Assembly: GCF_044466355.1 (NCBI RefSeq)
Contig: NZ_JBITMQ010000001.1
Span: 1,178,001 to 1,242,000, forward strand
Direction of reading: 5' to 3'
Length of the DNA: 64,000 nucleotides
From: Actinophytocola sp044466355
GTDB lineage: Bacteria > Actinomycetota > Actinomycetes > Mycobacteriales > Pseudonocardiaceae
Part shown: positions 52,273 through 61,441 of the stretch, piece by piece
Layout of the letters: every line of letters begins with the position of its first letter
Position numbering within the stretch: the first letter of the stretch is position 1
The notes under the pieces: model-generated
Told to the model about the DNA's origin: nothing
What the model saw: only the letters and a program-made list of their open reading frames with translations
The model's database searches: none
Translations under genes and position numbers: made by a program

Positions 52273-53946
52273 TCAGCCGCGTCGTTTCGGGCGCGGCTTG
52301 GACTGGAAGCGCTCCCTGCGCACGGTCGTGCGGCGCCCCTTGATGCTGCTGCCCCGCAGCGCGGCGATCACCTCGTCCGCGGCCGACTCGGGGACCTCGA
52401 CGAGCGAGAACCGGTCGGCGATCTCGATCGCGCCGATGTCACGCCCGGTGAGCCGTGACTCGCCCGCGATGGCGCCCACCAGGTCCTGCGGCCGGATGCC
52501 CGCGGCGCGTCCCGAGCCCACGTACAGCCGGGTCATGCCCTCACGGGCGGGCCTGGCGGGCCGGCGGTCACGGCCGGGGCGGTCGCTCAGCGCCGCCGGG
52601 GCGACCTCGGGGATGTCCTCCTCCTCGTCGTCCGCGGCGCCGTTCGCCTCGTGCGCCAGCTTGACGGCGGCGAGCGCGACGTCCACCAGGTCGAACTCCT
52701 CGGCGAGGGGTTCCACCACGGCGCGGAACCGCTCCAGCCCGTCCTCCAGGAGGGTCTCGCGCAGTGCCGCGCGGGTCAGCTCCAGCCGCCGGGAGCGCAG
52801 GTCGGCGACGGTCGGCAGGGTCTCGGCCGGGATCCGGCGGCCGGTGACCCGCTCGATCGTCTTGATCATCCGGAGTTCCCTCGGCTCGGCGAGCGTGACG
52901 GCGACCCCCTCCCGCCCCGCTCGCCCGACACGGCCGACGCGGTGCACGTAGGACTCGGGCGCGCTCGGCACGTCGTAGTTGACGACGTGGGTGAGCTGCT
53001 CGATGTCCAGCCCCCGCGCCGCGAGGTCGGTGGCCACCACGAGGTCGAGCGTGCCCGCCCGCAGTCGCCCGACCACCCGGTCACGCTGCGGCTGGTCGAG
53101 CCCGCCGTGCAGGCCCTCGGCCCGGTAGCCGCGCCCGTTCAGCGTCTCGGTGAGCTGGTCGACCGTCTCCCTGGTGCGGCAGAACACGACCGCCGCCGTG
53201 GGTGCCTCGACGTCCAGCACCCGCCCCAGCGCGGCCGGTTTGTGGCCGCGCGGGACGACGTAGACGGTCTGCCGCACCAGCGCGACGTCGTCGTCCGTGG
53301 ACTCCTCCCGGCCCAGCTCGATCCGCGCCGGGTCCCGCAGGTGGCGGCGGACCATGCCGTTGATCCTGGCCGGCATGGTCGCGGAGAACAGCAGGGTCTG
53401 CCGGTCCTCCGGGGTGTCGGCGAGAATGGCCTCGATGTCCTCGGCGAACCCCATGTCGAGCATCTCGTCGGCCTCGTCGAGCACCACCGTCCGCAGGTCC
53501 GCGAGCCGCAGCGTGCCGCGCGCGATGTGGTCGAGCGCGCGCCCGGGGGTCGCGACCACCACGTCGACGCCCCGGCGCAGCGACCCGAGCTGCCTGCCGA
53601 TCGGCTGGCCGCCGTAGACGGGGACGACACGCGCGCCCAGGTCGTGTCCGTAGCGGTGCATCGCCTCGGACACCTGGACGGCCAGCTCCCTGGTCGGCAC
53701 CAGCACCAGCCCGACCGGGTCGGTCTCGTCGCGGGGCCACGTGATCCGCTGCAGCAGCGGAAGCGCGAACGCGGCGGTCTTGCCGGTGCCGGTCGCGGCC
53801 TGCCCCACGAGGTCGCGGCCCGCCAGCACCGGGGGGATGGCCAGACGCTGGATGGGCGTCGGTTCCTCGTAGCCCAGCCGAGCGAGTGCCCGTACCAGTT
53901 CCGGCCGAAGTTCCAGGTCGACGAAGCCGGTCACGTCCTGGCTCAT
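52273..53946 (-). CDS. DEAD-box ATP-dependent RNA helicase
   Basis: RNA helicase of 557 aa with an ordered motif set: Q motif (GYEEPTPIQRLAIPP), Walker A ATGTGKT, PTREL, DEAD in VLDEADEMLDMGF, SAT, VVFCRTRETVDQL, ATDLAARGLDI and HRVGRVGRAG. A DbpA-like RNA-binding domain (TRLYVGSGRAAGIRPQDLVG, then GAIAGESRLTGRDIG) is followed by a basic tail KPRPKRRG. Homologous to DeaD/CsdA-type proteins in ribosome assembly and cold adaptation. The ATG at 53946 has AAGGAG at 7 nt; an upstream in-frame ATG at 54003 is less likely. Confidence 0.95.
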   Translation of the reverse strand: MSQDVTGFVDLELRPELVRALARLGYEEPTPIQRLAIPPVLAGRDLVGQAATGTGKTAAFALPLLQRITWPRDETDPVGLVLVPTRELAVQVSEAMHRYGHDLGARVVPVYGGQPIGRQLGSLRRGVDVVVATPGRALDHIARGTLRLADLRTVVLDEADEMLDMGFAEDIEAILADTPEDRQTLLFSATMPARINGMVRRHLRDPARIELGREESTDDDVALVRQTVYVVPRGHKPAALGRVLDVEAPTAAVVFCRTRETVDQLTETLNGRGYRAEGLHGGLDQPQRDRVVGRLRAGTLDLVVATDLAARGLDIEQLTHVVNYDVPSAPESYVHRVGRVGRAGREGVAVTLAEPRELRMIKTIERVTGRRIPAETLPTVADLRSRRLELTRAALRETLLEDGLERFRAVVEPLAEEFDLVDVALAAVKLAHEANGAADDEEEDIPEVAPAALSDRPGRDRRPARPAREGMTRLYVGSGRAAGIRPQDLVGAIAGESRLTGRDIGAIEIADRFSLVEVPESAADEVIAALRGSSIKGRRTTVRRERFQSKPRPKRRG

Positions 53947-53982
53947 GTTCGGTCTCCTTCTCGGGGGCGCGGCCGCCTTCAC

Positions 53983-54008
53983 ATCGACATCGGGGATCGA
54001 CACTGGGG
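53983..54008. repeat. 13-bp tandem repeat in helicase leader
   Basis: ATCGACATCGGGG and ATCGACACTGGGG in tandem, with a third partial copy (ATCGTCAC) from 54009, 37-75 bp upstream of the helicase start. Could be a regulatory site; no known motif recognised. The remainder of 53947-54241 shows no gene. Confidence 0.5.
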
Positions 54009-54241
54009 ATCGTCACAGACCGTCGTGGGGCCCTGAGCCTTGCCAGCAAACCGGAGCGACCGTCCACAGGGTATCCCGTGCGCGTTCCTGCGGCGGACAC
54101 CACTGTCCGGCTCGCCCGGTCGGCGGTCGCTGACCACCGCTTTCCACCGGACACAGATGGCCGCTCGCAGGTCCTGGTCCGGTGCCGGGGCACCTGCCAC
54201 GGTCGGTGACGTCCGAAACCGTCGACCACCTGGAGCGGGAC

Positions 54242-54556
54242 ATGGGCGGATTCACCGTCGACCTGGAAGCTCTCGAACAGTGTCGTACCGAGGTGTCCGG
54301 CCAGGTCGGACCCATGACGGCCGCCGCGGACGACCTGCCATCGGGTGTCAGCGCGGCCTCGTTCGGCGACCTCGATGCAGCCGGGGAGCTCGCCGACGCG
54401 GTGAACGCCTTCTCCGACGCCGTCGCCACCGAGATCGGCGCGGCGGGTGAGCGGCTCGCCCAGGTCGGCGTCGCGGTCGAGGCCGTCATCGACGGCGTCC
54501 GCGACACCGAGCAGAACAACGCCCGGTGCCTGGTCCCGGCGCGGAGGATGCCATGA
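54242..54556 (+). CDS. WXG100/ESX-like small protein
   Basis: Protein of 104 aa, mostly alpha-helical and Ala/Val-rich, with a GFTVDLEALEQCRTEVSGQV start and ADAVNAFSDAVATEIGAAGE in the second half, typical of actinobacterial type VII secretion (ESX) target-like proteins. The canonical WXG is not present. ATG at 54242 chosen with GGAGCGGGA upstream; a GTG at 54206 is the alternative. It overlaps the next gene by ATGA and probably forms a pair with that protein's WXG-like N-terminus. Confidence 0.65.
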   Translation: MGGFTVDLEALEQCRTEVSGQVGPMTAAADDLPSGVSAASFGDLDAAGELADAVNAFSDAVATEIGAAGERLAQVGVAVEAVIDGVRDTEQNNARCLVPARRMP

Positions 54557-55696
54557 CGCACAAGGACGCCGTCGCCGCGTTGCCGGGCAGCGCACCGGGA
54601 CTGGCTACCCTCGCGGACCCGCTCTACGCCACCGTCGACGCCGGGGTGTTCGACGAGCTCGGCACCAGGTTCACCGAGGCGAGCGGCAGGACCGCGGTGG
54701 CCGCGAACAAGGTCAGGGCGGTGGTGGTCGACGTCGACGGCGCGTGGGACGGCGCGGCCGCCGACAGTTTCGTCGGCTACATGAGCGGGTTCACCACGGC
54801 CGGGATGTCGGTCGCCGACGCGTTGACGAACGCGGCCTCCGCGCTGTACACCGCGGGCGGCACCGGTGCAGGGCGCCCGGGACGCGCTGGAAGGGCTGTT
54901 CGCCACTCTTGTCACCGAGGTGCAGGCGATGGGCTGCCCGGCGCCGGAGGGCGAACTCGGCACGCAGGTCGACGACGCGGTCGAGCGGTACCGGCCGCAG
55001 GTCGAGGCGCAGATCGAGCTCGCCGGTGCGGCGCTGACGGAGGCCGCGGCCACGGTCTCCGGGATCCTGGACGGGATCGGTTCCCGGTTCTCCACGATGC
55101 CCGGCCCGGACACCGGCGGGTTCACGCCACACGGCGGCGCGCCGCTGGAGTGGATCCCGACCGTGCCGGAACAGCCGGGGCCCGTCGACGGGGAGCCGGG
55201 CGGCGGTGGGACCCCTGGCGGAACTCCTGGCGAGGAGGTACCTCCCGCGGAGCCACCGGCAGGGGAGGCACCGGCGGGCGCGACGGAGGGCAGGATCCTC
55301 GACGTCGCCAGGGGCGAGCTGGGCTACGAGGAAGGCCCCGGCGACGAGAACAAGTACGGCCCGGCCGCGGCGTGGTGTTCGTCGTTCGCCACGTGGGTGT
55401 GGCGTGAGTCCGGTGTGGACATCCCGTCCCTGCCGTTCACCGGCGACGTCTACACCTGGGGCCAGGAACGCGGCCTGGCCTACGACGCGAGCGACCTCGG
55501 CCAGGCACGTCCGGGTGACGTGCTGCCGTTCGGCAGCGGCCCGGAGTCCACGAGCACCAGCACCCACGTCGGGGTCGTGGAGTCGGTCGACGGTGACCGG
55601 GTCACGCTGATCGAGGGCAACTCGGGCGACCGGGTCCAGCGGGTCACCCACAGCCTCTCCGGCGTGGAGTTCTACGGCGGCGTGCACCCGCGGTGA
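54553..55696 (+). pseudogene. WXG100-like/CHAP peptidase protein, apparently frameshifted
   Basis: The N-terminal part (from 54553) is a WXG100-like helical domain (ANKVRAVVVDVDGAWDGAAA, then ADALTNAASALYTAGG). From about 54866 the coding signal moves to a different frame: QGARDALEGLFATLVTEVQA continues the helix, then come a Pro/Gly linker and a CHAP domain with catalytic Cys in AAAWCSSFATWVW and His in STHVGVVESVDGDRV, ending at 55696. The first frame continues as low-quality Arg/Gly-rich sequence to 55407. A stop at 54824 bounds the second frame, so the shift lies between about 54826 and 54870. A 1-nt indel (real or sequencing error) is the simplest explanation. An intact product of about 380 aa would be a secreted peptidoglycan amidase/endopeptidase. 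Confidence 0.7.
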
Positions 55697-55785
55697 GCAG
55701 GGCGGCGACGTCGGCGTTCCGGTTTGGGGCCGTACCGGTGAGGAATCCACTGTGTACAGCGCCCAGGCGAGCGGAGGCGACGTCG

Positions 55786-56142
55786 ATGACCGGACCCAGC
55801 GCACGGGGCAGACCGTCGCCCACGACGCGGCGGAGAGCCGAACCGACCCCGCGACGTGCCGAGCCCGTCCCGCCCGCCGGCCGGTTCCTGCTCGCGGGCA
55901 TCGACGCCGTGCTCCCGCGGCTGACGGCACCCGCACCAGCGTCGACACCACCACCCCGGCTCGTCGACGACCTGCGCGCGGCCCTGGCCCGTACCGCCGC
56001 GTGCGGCGAGACCTGCCAGGTGACGCAGGCGGCCGACGGCGTGCGGCTGGCCACGAGCCTGCTTCTCGCGGGCGCCACCGACGAGGCGCGCCAGGCGCTG
56101 CGGGACGCGCGCTCCGTCCTGGTCGACCCGCGCGGCCGTTGA
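55786..56142 (+). CDS. Hypothetical protein
   Basis: ORF of 118 aa, unrecognised. The N-terminus is Arg/Pro-rich; the C-terminal 65 residues (LVDDLRAALARTAACGETCQ, then GVRLATSLLLAGATDEARQA) look helical and protein-like. ATG at 55786 with GGAGG at 8 nt; an in-frame GTG at 55693 overlaps the CHAP stop. No signal peptide. It lies between the ESX-like genes and the formate dehydrogenase operon; the 81 bp after it hold only the fdh leader. Confidence 0.4.
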   Translation: MTGPSARGRPSPTTRRRAEPTPRRAEPVPPAGRFLLAGIDAVLPRLTAPAPASTPPPRLVDDLRAALARTAACGETCQVTQAADGVRLATSLLLAGATDEARQALRDARSVLVDPRGR

Positions 56143-56223
56143 GCCACCTGCGGGAGCGCGGCGTGTTTCGACCTCCGGGACCCGGGTAGCCCGAGCACGG
56201 AGTCCGTGTGCGGAGGAGCCGGG

Positions 56224-59200
56224 ATGGGTGTCGCGGAGTGGATCCGGTCGTGGCCGGTCTACCGGCAGCTGACCGGCGCCGACCGGCTCGGGCGCGGGTC
56301 CGCCGCGATGTCCGCGGCGACCTCGGCACGCACCGCCCGGACCGCCGGTGCCGACCGCGTGACCGGGTCGGTCTGCCCGTACTGCGCCGTCGGGTGCGCG
56401 CAGAAGGTGTACGTCCGGGACGAGCGGGTCGTGCAGATCGAGGGCAACCCGGACTCGCCGGTGTCCCGTGGGCGGCTGTGCCCGAAGGGCTCGGCGAGCA
56501 AGCAGCTCGTCACCGGGCCGCAGCGGGAGGAACACGTCCTCTACCGCGCGCCGTACGCGACGGACTGGCAGCGGATCGACCTGGGCACCGCCATGGAGAT
56601 GGTGGCCGACCGGGTGCTCGACGCCCGCCGCAGGGGTTGGCAGGACCACGACGAGCACGGCAACGCGCTGCGCCGCACCATGGGCATCGCCGGGCTGGGC
56701 GGCGCCACGCTGGACAACGAAGAGAACTACCTGATCAAGAAGCTCTTCACGGCGATGGGCGCGGTGCAGATCGAGAACCAGGCCCGCATTTGACACTCCG
56801 CCACGGTTCCCGGTCTGGGAGCCTCCTTCGGTCGCGGTGGCGCGACGGACTACCAGCAGGACCTCGCGAACTCCGACTGTGTCGTGATCATGGGGTCGAA
56901 CATGGCCGAGGCGCACCCGGTCGGGTTCCAGTGGGTGATGGAGGCCAAGGCCCGCGGCGCCGAGGTCATCCACGTCGACCCGCGGTTCACCCGCACGAGC
57001 GCGCTCGCCGACCTGCACGTCCCCCTGCGCGCGGGCACGGACATCGCGTTCCTGGGCGGGGTGATCAAGTACATCCTGGACGGCGACCGGTACTTCCGGG
57101 AGTACGTCACCGCGTACACGAACGCGTCGTTCCTGGTGGACGAGCGGTTCGCCGACACCGAGGACCTCGACGGCCTGTTCAGCGGGTACGACCCGGAGAG
57201 CGGGTCGTACGACACCGCGAGCTGGCACTACGAGAGCGTGGCGCCCGCGCGGTCCGACGGTTCCCGCGCGAAGGAACAGTCCGCGCCCTACCAGCACGGC
57301 TCCGGCGGCCCGGTGCTGGAGACCGGCGCCGCCGAGATCGCGAACGACCCGACGCTGACGCACCCGCGCTGCGTCTTCCAGATCCTGAAGCGGCACTTCG
57401 CCCGGTACACACCGGAGGTCGTCGCGGAGGTCTGCGGTGTGCCGGAAGAGCGGTTCCTGCGGGTGTGCGAGGCGTGGACGTCGAACTCGGGCCGTGAGCG
57501 GACCACGGCGCTGATCTACAGCGTCGGCTGGACCCAGCACACCACCGGCCCGCAGAACATCCGGGCGGGCGCGATCATCCAGCTGCTGCTCGGCAACATC
57601 GGCCGCCCCGGCGGGGGGCTGTACGCGTTGCGCGGGCACGCGAACATCCAGGGCTCGACGGACATCCCGACGCTGTTCAACCTGCTGCCCGGCTACCTGC
57701 CGATGCCCGACACCTCGCACGAGTCGCTGGCCCACTACCTGGAGAGCATCCAGGGCACCTGCCAGAAAGGCTTCTGGTACGACGCCGACGCCTACTTCGT
57801 GTCGTTGATGAAGGAGTACTTCGGCGGCAACGCCACCCGGGACAACGACTTCTGCTTCGACCACCTGCCGAGGATCAGCGGCGACCACGGCACCTACCGG
57901 ACGGCCATGGACATGGTCGACGGCACGGTCTTCGGCTACTTCCTCCTCGGCCAGAACCCCGCCGTCGGGTCGGCGCACGGGCGGCTGCAGCGCCGCGGCA
58001 TGGCCAACCTGGACTGGCTGGTGGTGCGGGACCTCGCCATGATCGAGAGCGCCACGTTCTGGAAGGACTCGCCCGAGGCCGAGACCGGCGAGATCACGCC
58101 GGAGACCTGCCGCACCGAGGTGTTCTTCTTCCCGGCGGCCGCGCACGTGGAGAAGGCGGGCACGTTCACCCAGACCCAGCGGATGCTGCAGTGGCGCGAC
58201 AAGGCCGTCGAACCACGCGGCGACCAGCGCTCGGAGCTGTGGTTCTTCTACCACCTCGGCCGGCTGCTCAAGGAGCGGCTGGCCGGGTCGGCCGACGAGC
58301 GGGACCGGCCGCTGCTCGACCTCGCGTGGGACTACGTGATGGACGGCGACGAGCCCTCGGCGCAGGACGTGCTGCGCCGCATCAACGGCCTGGACCTGAC
58401 GACCGGCCGGACGCTGGGTGCCTACACCGAGCTGAAGGCGGACGGCAGCACCGCCGGTGGCTGCTGGATCTACACCGGGGTGTACGCCGACGAGGTGAAC
58501 CAGGCCGCCCGCCGCAAGCCCCACCACGAACAGGGGCCCTACGAGCCGGAGTGGGGCTGGACGTGGCCCGCGAACCGGCGCGTGCTCTACAACCGCGCGT
58601 CCGCCGACCCCGAGGGGCGACCGTGGAGCGAGCGGAAGAAGCTCGTGTGGTGGGACGCCGAGCGCGGCGAGTGGACCGGCTACGACGTACCGGACTTCGA
58701 GAAGACGAAGCCGCCGGACTACCGCCCGCCCGAGGGCGCGGTCGGCCCGGCCGCGTTGCACGGCGACGACCCGTTCGTCATGCAGGCCGACGGCAAGGCA
58801 TGGCTGTTCGCGTCGAGCGGCCTCGTGGACGGCCCGCTGCCGACCCACTACGAGCCGCACGAGTCACCGGTGCGCAACCGCCTGTACGGCCAGCAGGGCA
58901 ACCCGGTGCGGAAGGTGTACGGCAGGCCGGACAACCCGGCGAACCCGTCCCCGCCGGAAGCGCACACGGACGTGTTCCCGTACGTGTTCACGGCGGCCAG
59001 GCTGACCGAGCACCACACGGCGGGCGGGATGAGCAGGCAGCTGCCGTACCTGGCCGAGCTGCAGCCGGAGCTGTTCGTCGAGGTCTCCCCGGCGCTGGCC
59101 GAGGAACGGCGACTCGAACACCTGGGCTGGGCGCACGTGGTCACCAGCAGGGCCGCGGTGGACGCGCGTGTGGTCGTCACCGACCGGATGGTGCCGCTGC

Positions 59201-59502
59201 GGCTCGCCGGCCGCGTCGTGCACCAGGTGTGGATGCCCTACCACTTCGGGCCCGCCGGGCTCGTCCGCGGTGACGTGGTCAACGACCTGATCGGCGTGTT
59301 CACCGACCCGAACGTCCTCATCCAGGAGAGCAAGGTGCTGACCTGCGACGTGCGGCCGGGGCGCAGACCGACCGGCCCCGCGCTGCTCGCCTACCTCGAC
59401 GACTACCGGCGGCGGGCGGGCGTCACGCGGGAGACCGGCACGCGCGTCGCGACGGCGTCGAGCGTCGAGCACACGGTCCACCACAGGGAGGAGCGGACAT
59501 GA
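56224..59502 (+). CDS. fdhA: Selenocysteine-containing formate dehydrogenase, catalytic (alpha) subunit
   Basis: Molybdenum/tungsten bis-MGD formate dehydrogenase of 1092 aa that reads through a UGA. The N-terminal [4Fe-4S] ligands are Cys51, Cys54, Cys58 (VCPYCAVGC) and Cys86 (RLCPKG). UGA at residue 190 lies in NQARI-Sec-HSATVPGLG, where formate dehydrogenases have Sec/Cys followed by the conserved His, and frame and homology continue to 59502. A SECIS-like hairpin follows, and selA/selB lie downstream. There is no twin-arginine signal (the N-terminus is MGVAEWIRSWPVYRQLTGAD), unlike periplasmic FDH-N/O, so a cytoplasmic active site is likely. GGAGGAG precedes the ATG. Oxidises formate to CO2. 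Confidence 0.95.
56791..56793 (+). other. In-frame UGA selenocysteine codon
   Basis: TGA in frame with the fdh start (codon 190). It is flanked by the ARI-U-H context typical of Sec formate dehydrogenases and followed 11 nt later by the SECIS-like hairpin. Read as selenocysteine, not stop. Confidence 0.94.
56805..56823 (+). promoter_or_regulatory. Bacterial SECIS element
   Basis: GGUUCCC (56805-56811), loop GGUCU (56812-56816), GGGAGCC (56817-56823): a 7-bp stem with one G-U pair. The GGUCU loop is the SelB-recognised loop of E. coli formate dehydrogenase SECIS elements, and the 11-nt distance from the UGA matches that of E. coli fdhF. It should bind the winged-helix C-terminus of the SelB encoded at 61442-63166. 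Confidence 0.9.
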
Positions 59503-60413
59503 CGCGCGGGAACAGCTGGTCCGGGCCGCTCGCCGACCCGGCGGCCGACGCGGGCCACACCGACCACCCCGAGCGCGTCGGCTTCTTCACCGACACGTCC
59601 GTGTGCATCGGCTGCAAGGCCTGCGAGGTGGCCTGCAAGGAGTGGAACGGGGTGCCCGCGGGGGATCCCGACGGGTTCGACCTGCTCGGCATGTCGTTCG
59701 ACAACACCGGAGCGCTGGGCGCGAACTCGTGGCGGCACGTCGCGTTCGTCGAGCAGCCGGGACGGCCGGGCACGGAGTCCGTCGACCTCGGGTTCCCGTC
59801 GTTCGACCTGCCCGGCGCGGGCACGGAGGAGGAGGGCCGCACCGACTTCCGCTGGTTGATGAGCTCGGACGTGTGCAAGCACTGCACCCACGCCGGGTGT
59901 CTGGACGTGTGCCCGACCGGTGCGCTGTTCCGCACCGAGTTCGGGTCGGTCGTGGTCCAGGAGGACATCTGCAACGGCTGCGGCTACTGCGTCTCCGCCT
60001 GCCCGTACGGCGTGATCGACCGGCGCGAGGACGACGGCAGGGCCTGGAAGTGCACGCTCTGCTACGACCGGCTCGGGGACGGGCTCGAACCCGCGTGCGC
60101 CAAGGCCTGCCCCACCGACTCCATCCAGTTCGGCCCGCTCGACGAGCTGCGCGAACGGGCGCGGGCGCGGGTCGAGCAGCTCACCGCGGACGGCGTGGGT
60201 GAGGCCCGCCTGTACGGCGCGGACCCGGACGACGGGGTCGGCGGCGACGGCGCGTTCTTCCTGCTGCTCGACGATCCCGAGGTGTACGGGCTGCCGCCGG
60301 ACCCGGTGGTGCCGACCCGCGACGCCGGGTCGATGTGGCGGCACGCGGCCGTGGCGGCCGCCGCGTTCCTCGCCGCGGGGGTGTCGGCGTTCCTCGGAAG
60401 GGGCAGGGGATGA
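59499..60413 (+). CDS. fdhB: Formate dehydrogenase iron-sulfur (beta) subunit
   Basis: Ferredoxin-like electron-transfer subunit of 304 aa with four Cys clusters for [4Fe-4S] centres: CIGCKACEVACKEWN, CKHCTHAGCLDVCPTG, CNGCGYCVSACPYG and CTLCYDRL...CAKACPT. A C-terminal hydrophobic helix (HAAVAAAAFLAAGVSAFLG) anchors it to the membrane. ATGA overlap with the catalytic subunit gene. Carries electrons from the active site to the NrfD-like membrane subunit. Confidence 0.95.
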   Translation: MTRGNSWSGPLADPAADAGHTDHPERVGFFTDTSVCIGCKACEVACKEWNGVPAGDPDGFDLLGMSFDNTGALGANSWRHVAFVEQPGRPGTESVDLGFPSFDLPGAGTEEEGRTDFRWLMSSDVCKHCTHAGCLDVCPTGALFRTEFGSVVVQEDICNGCGYCVSACPYGVIDRREDDGRAWKCTLCYDRLGDGLEPACAKACPTDSIQFGPLDELRERARARVEQLTADGVGEARLYGADPDDGVGGDGAFFLLLDDPEVYGLPPDPVVPTRDAGSMWRHAAVAAAAFLAAGVSAFLGRGRG

Positions 60414-61438
60414 GGCGGGGGATCGGGCACCGCGAGGCGCCCAGCGACACCGGTGCGGCCGACAAGCGGGCGCGGGTGTTCTCCCGCCGCGGCGCGGACG
60501 GCGCCCGCGAGCAGCCCGTGGTGCCGGCGGCGGAGTTCCGCACCTACTACGACCGGCCGGTGCTCAAACCGCCCGTGTGGGAGTGGATGATCCCGGCCTA
60601 CCTGTTCACCGGCGGGCTCTCCGCGGGTGCCGCGGTGCTCGGCGCGGGCGCCGACCTGACCGGACGGCCGTCGCTGCGCCGCGCGGGCCGCGTCGGCGCG
60701 CTGGGTGCTCTGGGCGCGAGCACGTACCTCCTCGTCGCCGACCTGGGTCGCCCGGAACGGTTCCTGAACATGCTGCGGGTCGCGAAACCGACCTCACCGA
60801 TGAGCGTGGGCACGTGGCTCCTCGTCGCCTACGGCCCCGGCGCCGGGCTCGCCGGGGTGGCCGAGCTGCTGCCCGCACGGCTGCGCCGGACGTGGCCGGG
60901 CCGGGTGCTGCGCAGGGCCGCCCGTCCGGCGGGGCTGTCGGCGGCGGCCATCGCTCCCGGGGTGGCCTCGTACACGGCGGTCCTGCTGTCCCACACCGCG
61001 GTGCCCGCGTGGCACGAGGCGCACCGGCGGCTGCCGTTCGTGTTCGCCGGGTCGGCTGCCGCGAGCGGCGCCGGACTGGGCATGGTGTGCGCGCCGGTCG
61101 CGGAGGCGGGGCCAGCCCGTGCGCTCGGTGTGCTGGGCGCGGCCGCGGAGGTGGTGGCGGCCAAGCAGGTCGACCGGACGCTGGGGTTCGTCGGCGAGGC
61201 GTACACGACCGGCCGCGCCCACCGGCTGCGTACGTGGGCGGAGCGGCTGACGGTGGCGGGGGCCGTCGGCGCGGTGACCGTCGCGCGGCGCAGCAGGCTC
61301 GGTGCGGTCGCGTCGGGCCTCGCGCTGCTCGCGGGAAGCGCGTTGCAGCGGTTCGGGGTGTTCGAGGCCGGGGTGGCGTCCACGAAGGACCCGAAGTACG
61401 TGGTCGTCCCGCAGCGGCATCGGCTCGCCGAGGAGTGA
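60410..61438 (+). CDS. NrfD/PsrC-like membrane subunit of formate dehydrogenase
   Basis: Polytopic membrane protein of 342 aa of the NrfD/PsrC family. After a basic N-terminus, PPVWEWMIPAYLFTGGLSAG starts the first helix; further helices include LGALGASTYLLVADLG with the family's RPERFLNMLRV loop, SVGTWLLVAYGPGAGLAG and YTAVLLSHTAVPAWHEAH. Replaces the cytochrome b subunit of FDH-N and passes electrons to the quinone pool. ATGA overlap with the FeS subunit gene; ends 3 bp from the convergent selB. Confidence 0.88.
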   Translation: MRRGIGHREAPSDTGAADKRARVFSRRGADGAREQPVVPAAEFRTYYDRPVLKPPVWEWMIPAYLFTGGLSAGAAVLGAGADLTGRPSLRRAGRVGALGALGASTYLLVADLGRPERFLNMLRVAKPTSPMSVGTWLLVAYGPGAGLAGVAELLPARLRRTWPGRVLRRAARPAGLSAAAIAPGVASYTAVLLSHTAVPAWHEAHRRLPFVFAGSAAASGAGLGMVCAPVAEAGPARALGVLGAAAEVVAAKQVDRTLGFVGEAYTTGRAHRLRTWAERLTVAGAVGAVTVARRSRLGAVASGLALLAGSALQRFGVFEAGVASTKDPKYVVVPQRHRLAEE

Positions 61439-61441
61439 ACG

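Noticed and set aside
56791..56793. UGA as a nonsense mutation splitting the formate dehydrogenase into two genes
   Set aside because: The frame is conserved on both sides, the residue is the known Sec position, and a SECIS hairpin and selA/selB are present.
55672..58860. 1062-codon open frame on the minus strand opposite the formate dehydrogenase gene
   Set aside because: It is antisense to a clearly homologous gene, is rich in Arg/Val/His in the pattern produced by high third-position GC, and shows no domain.
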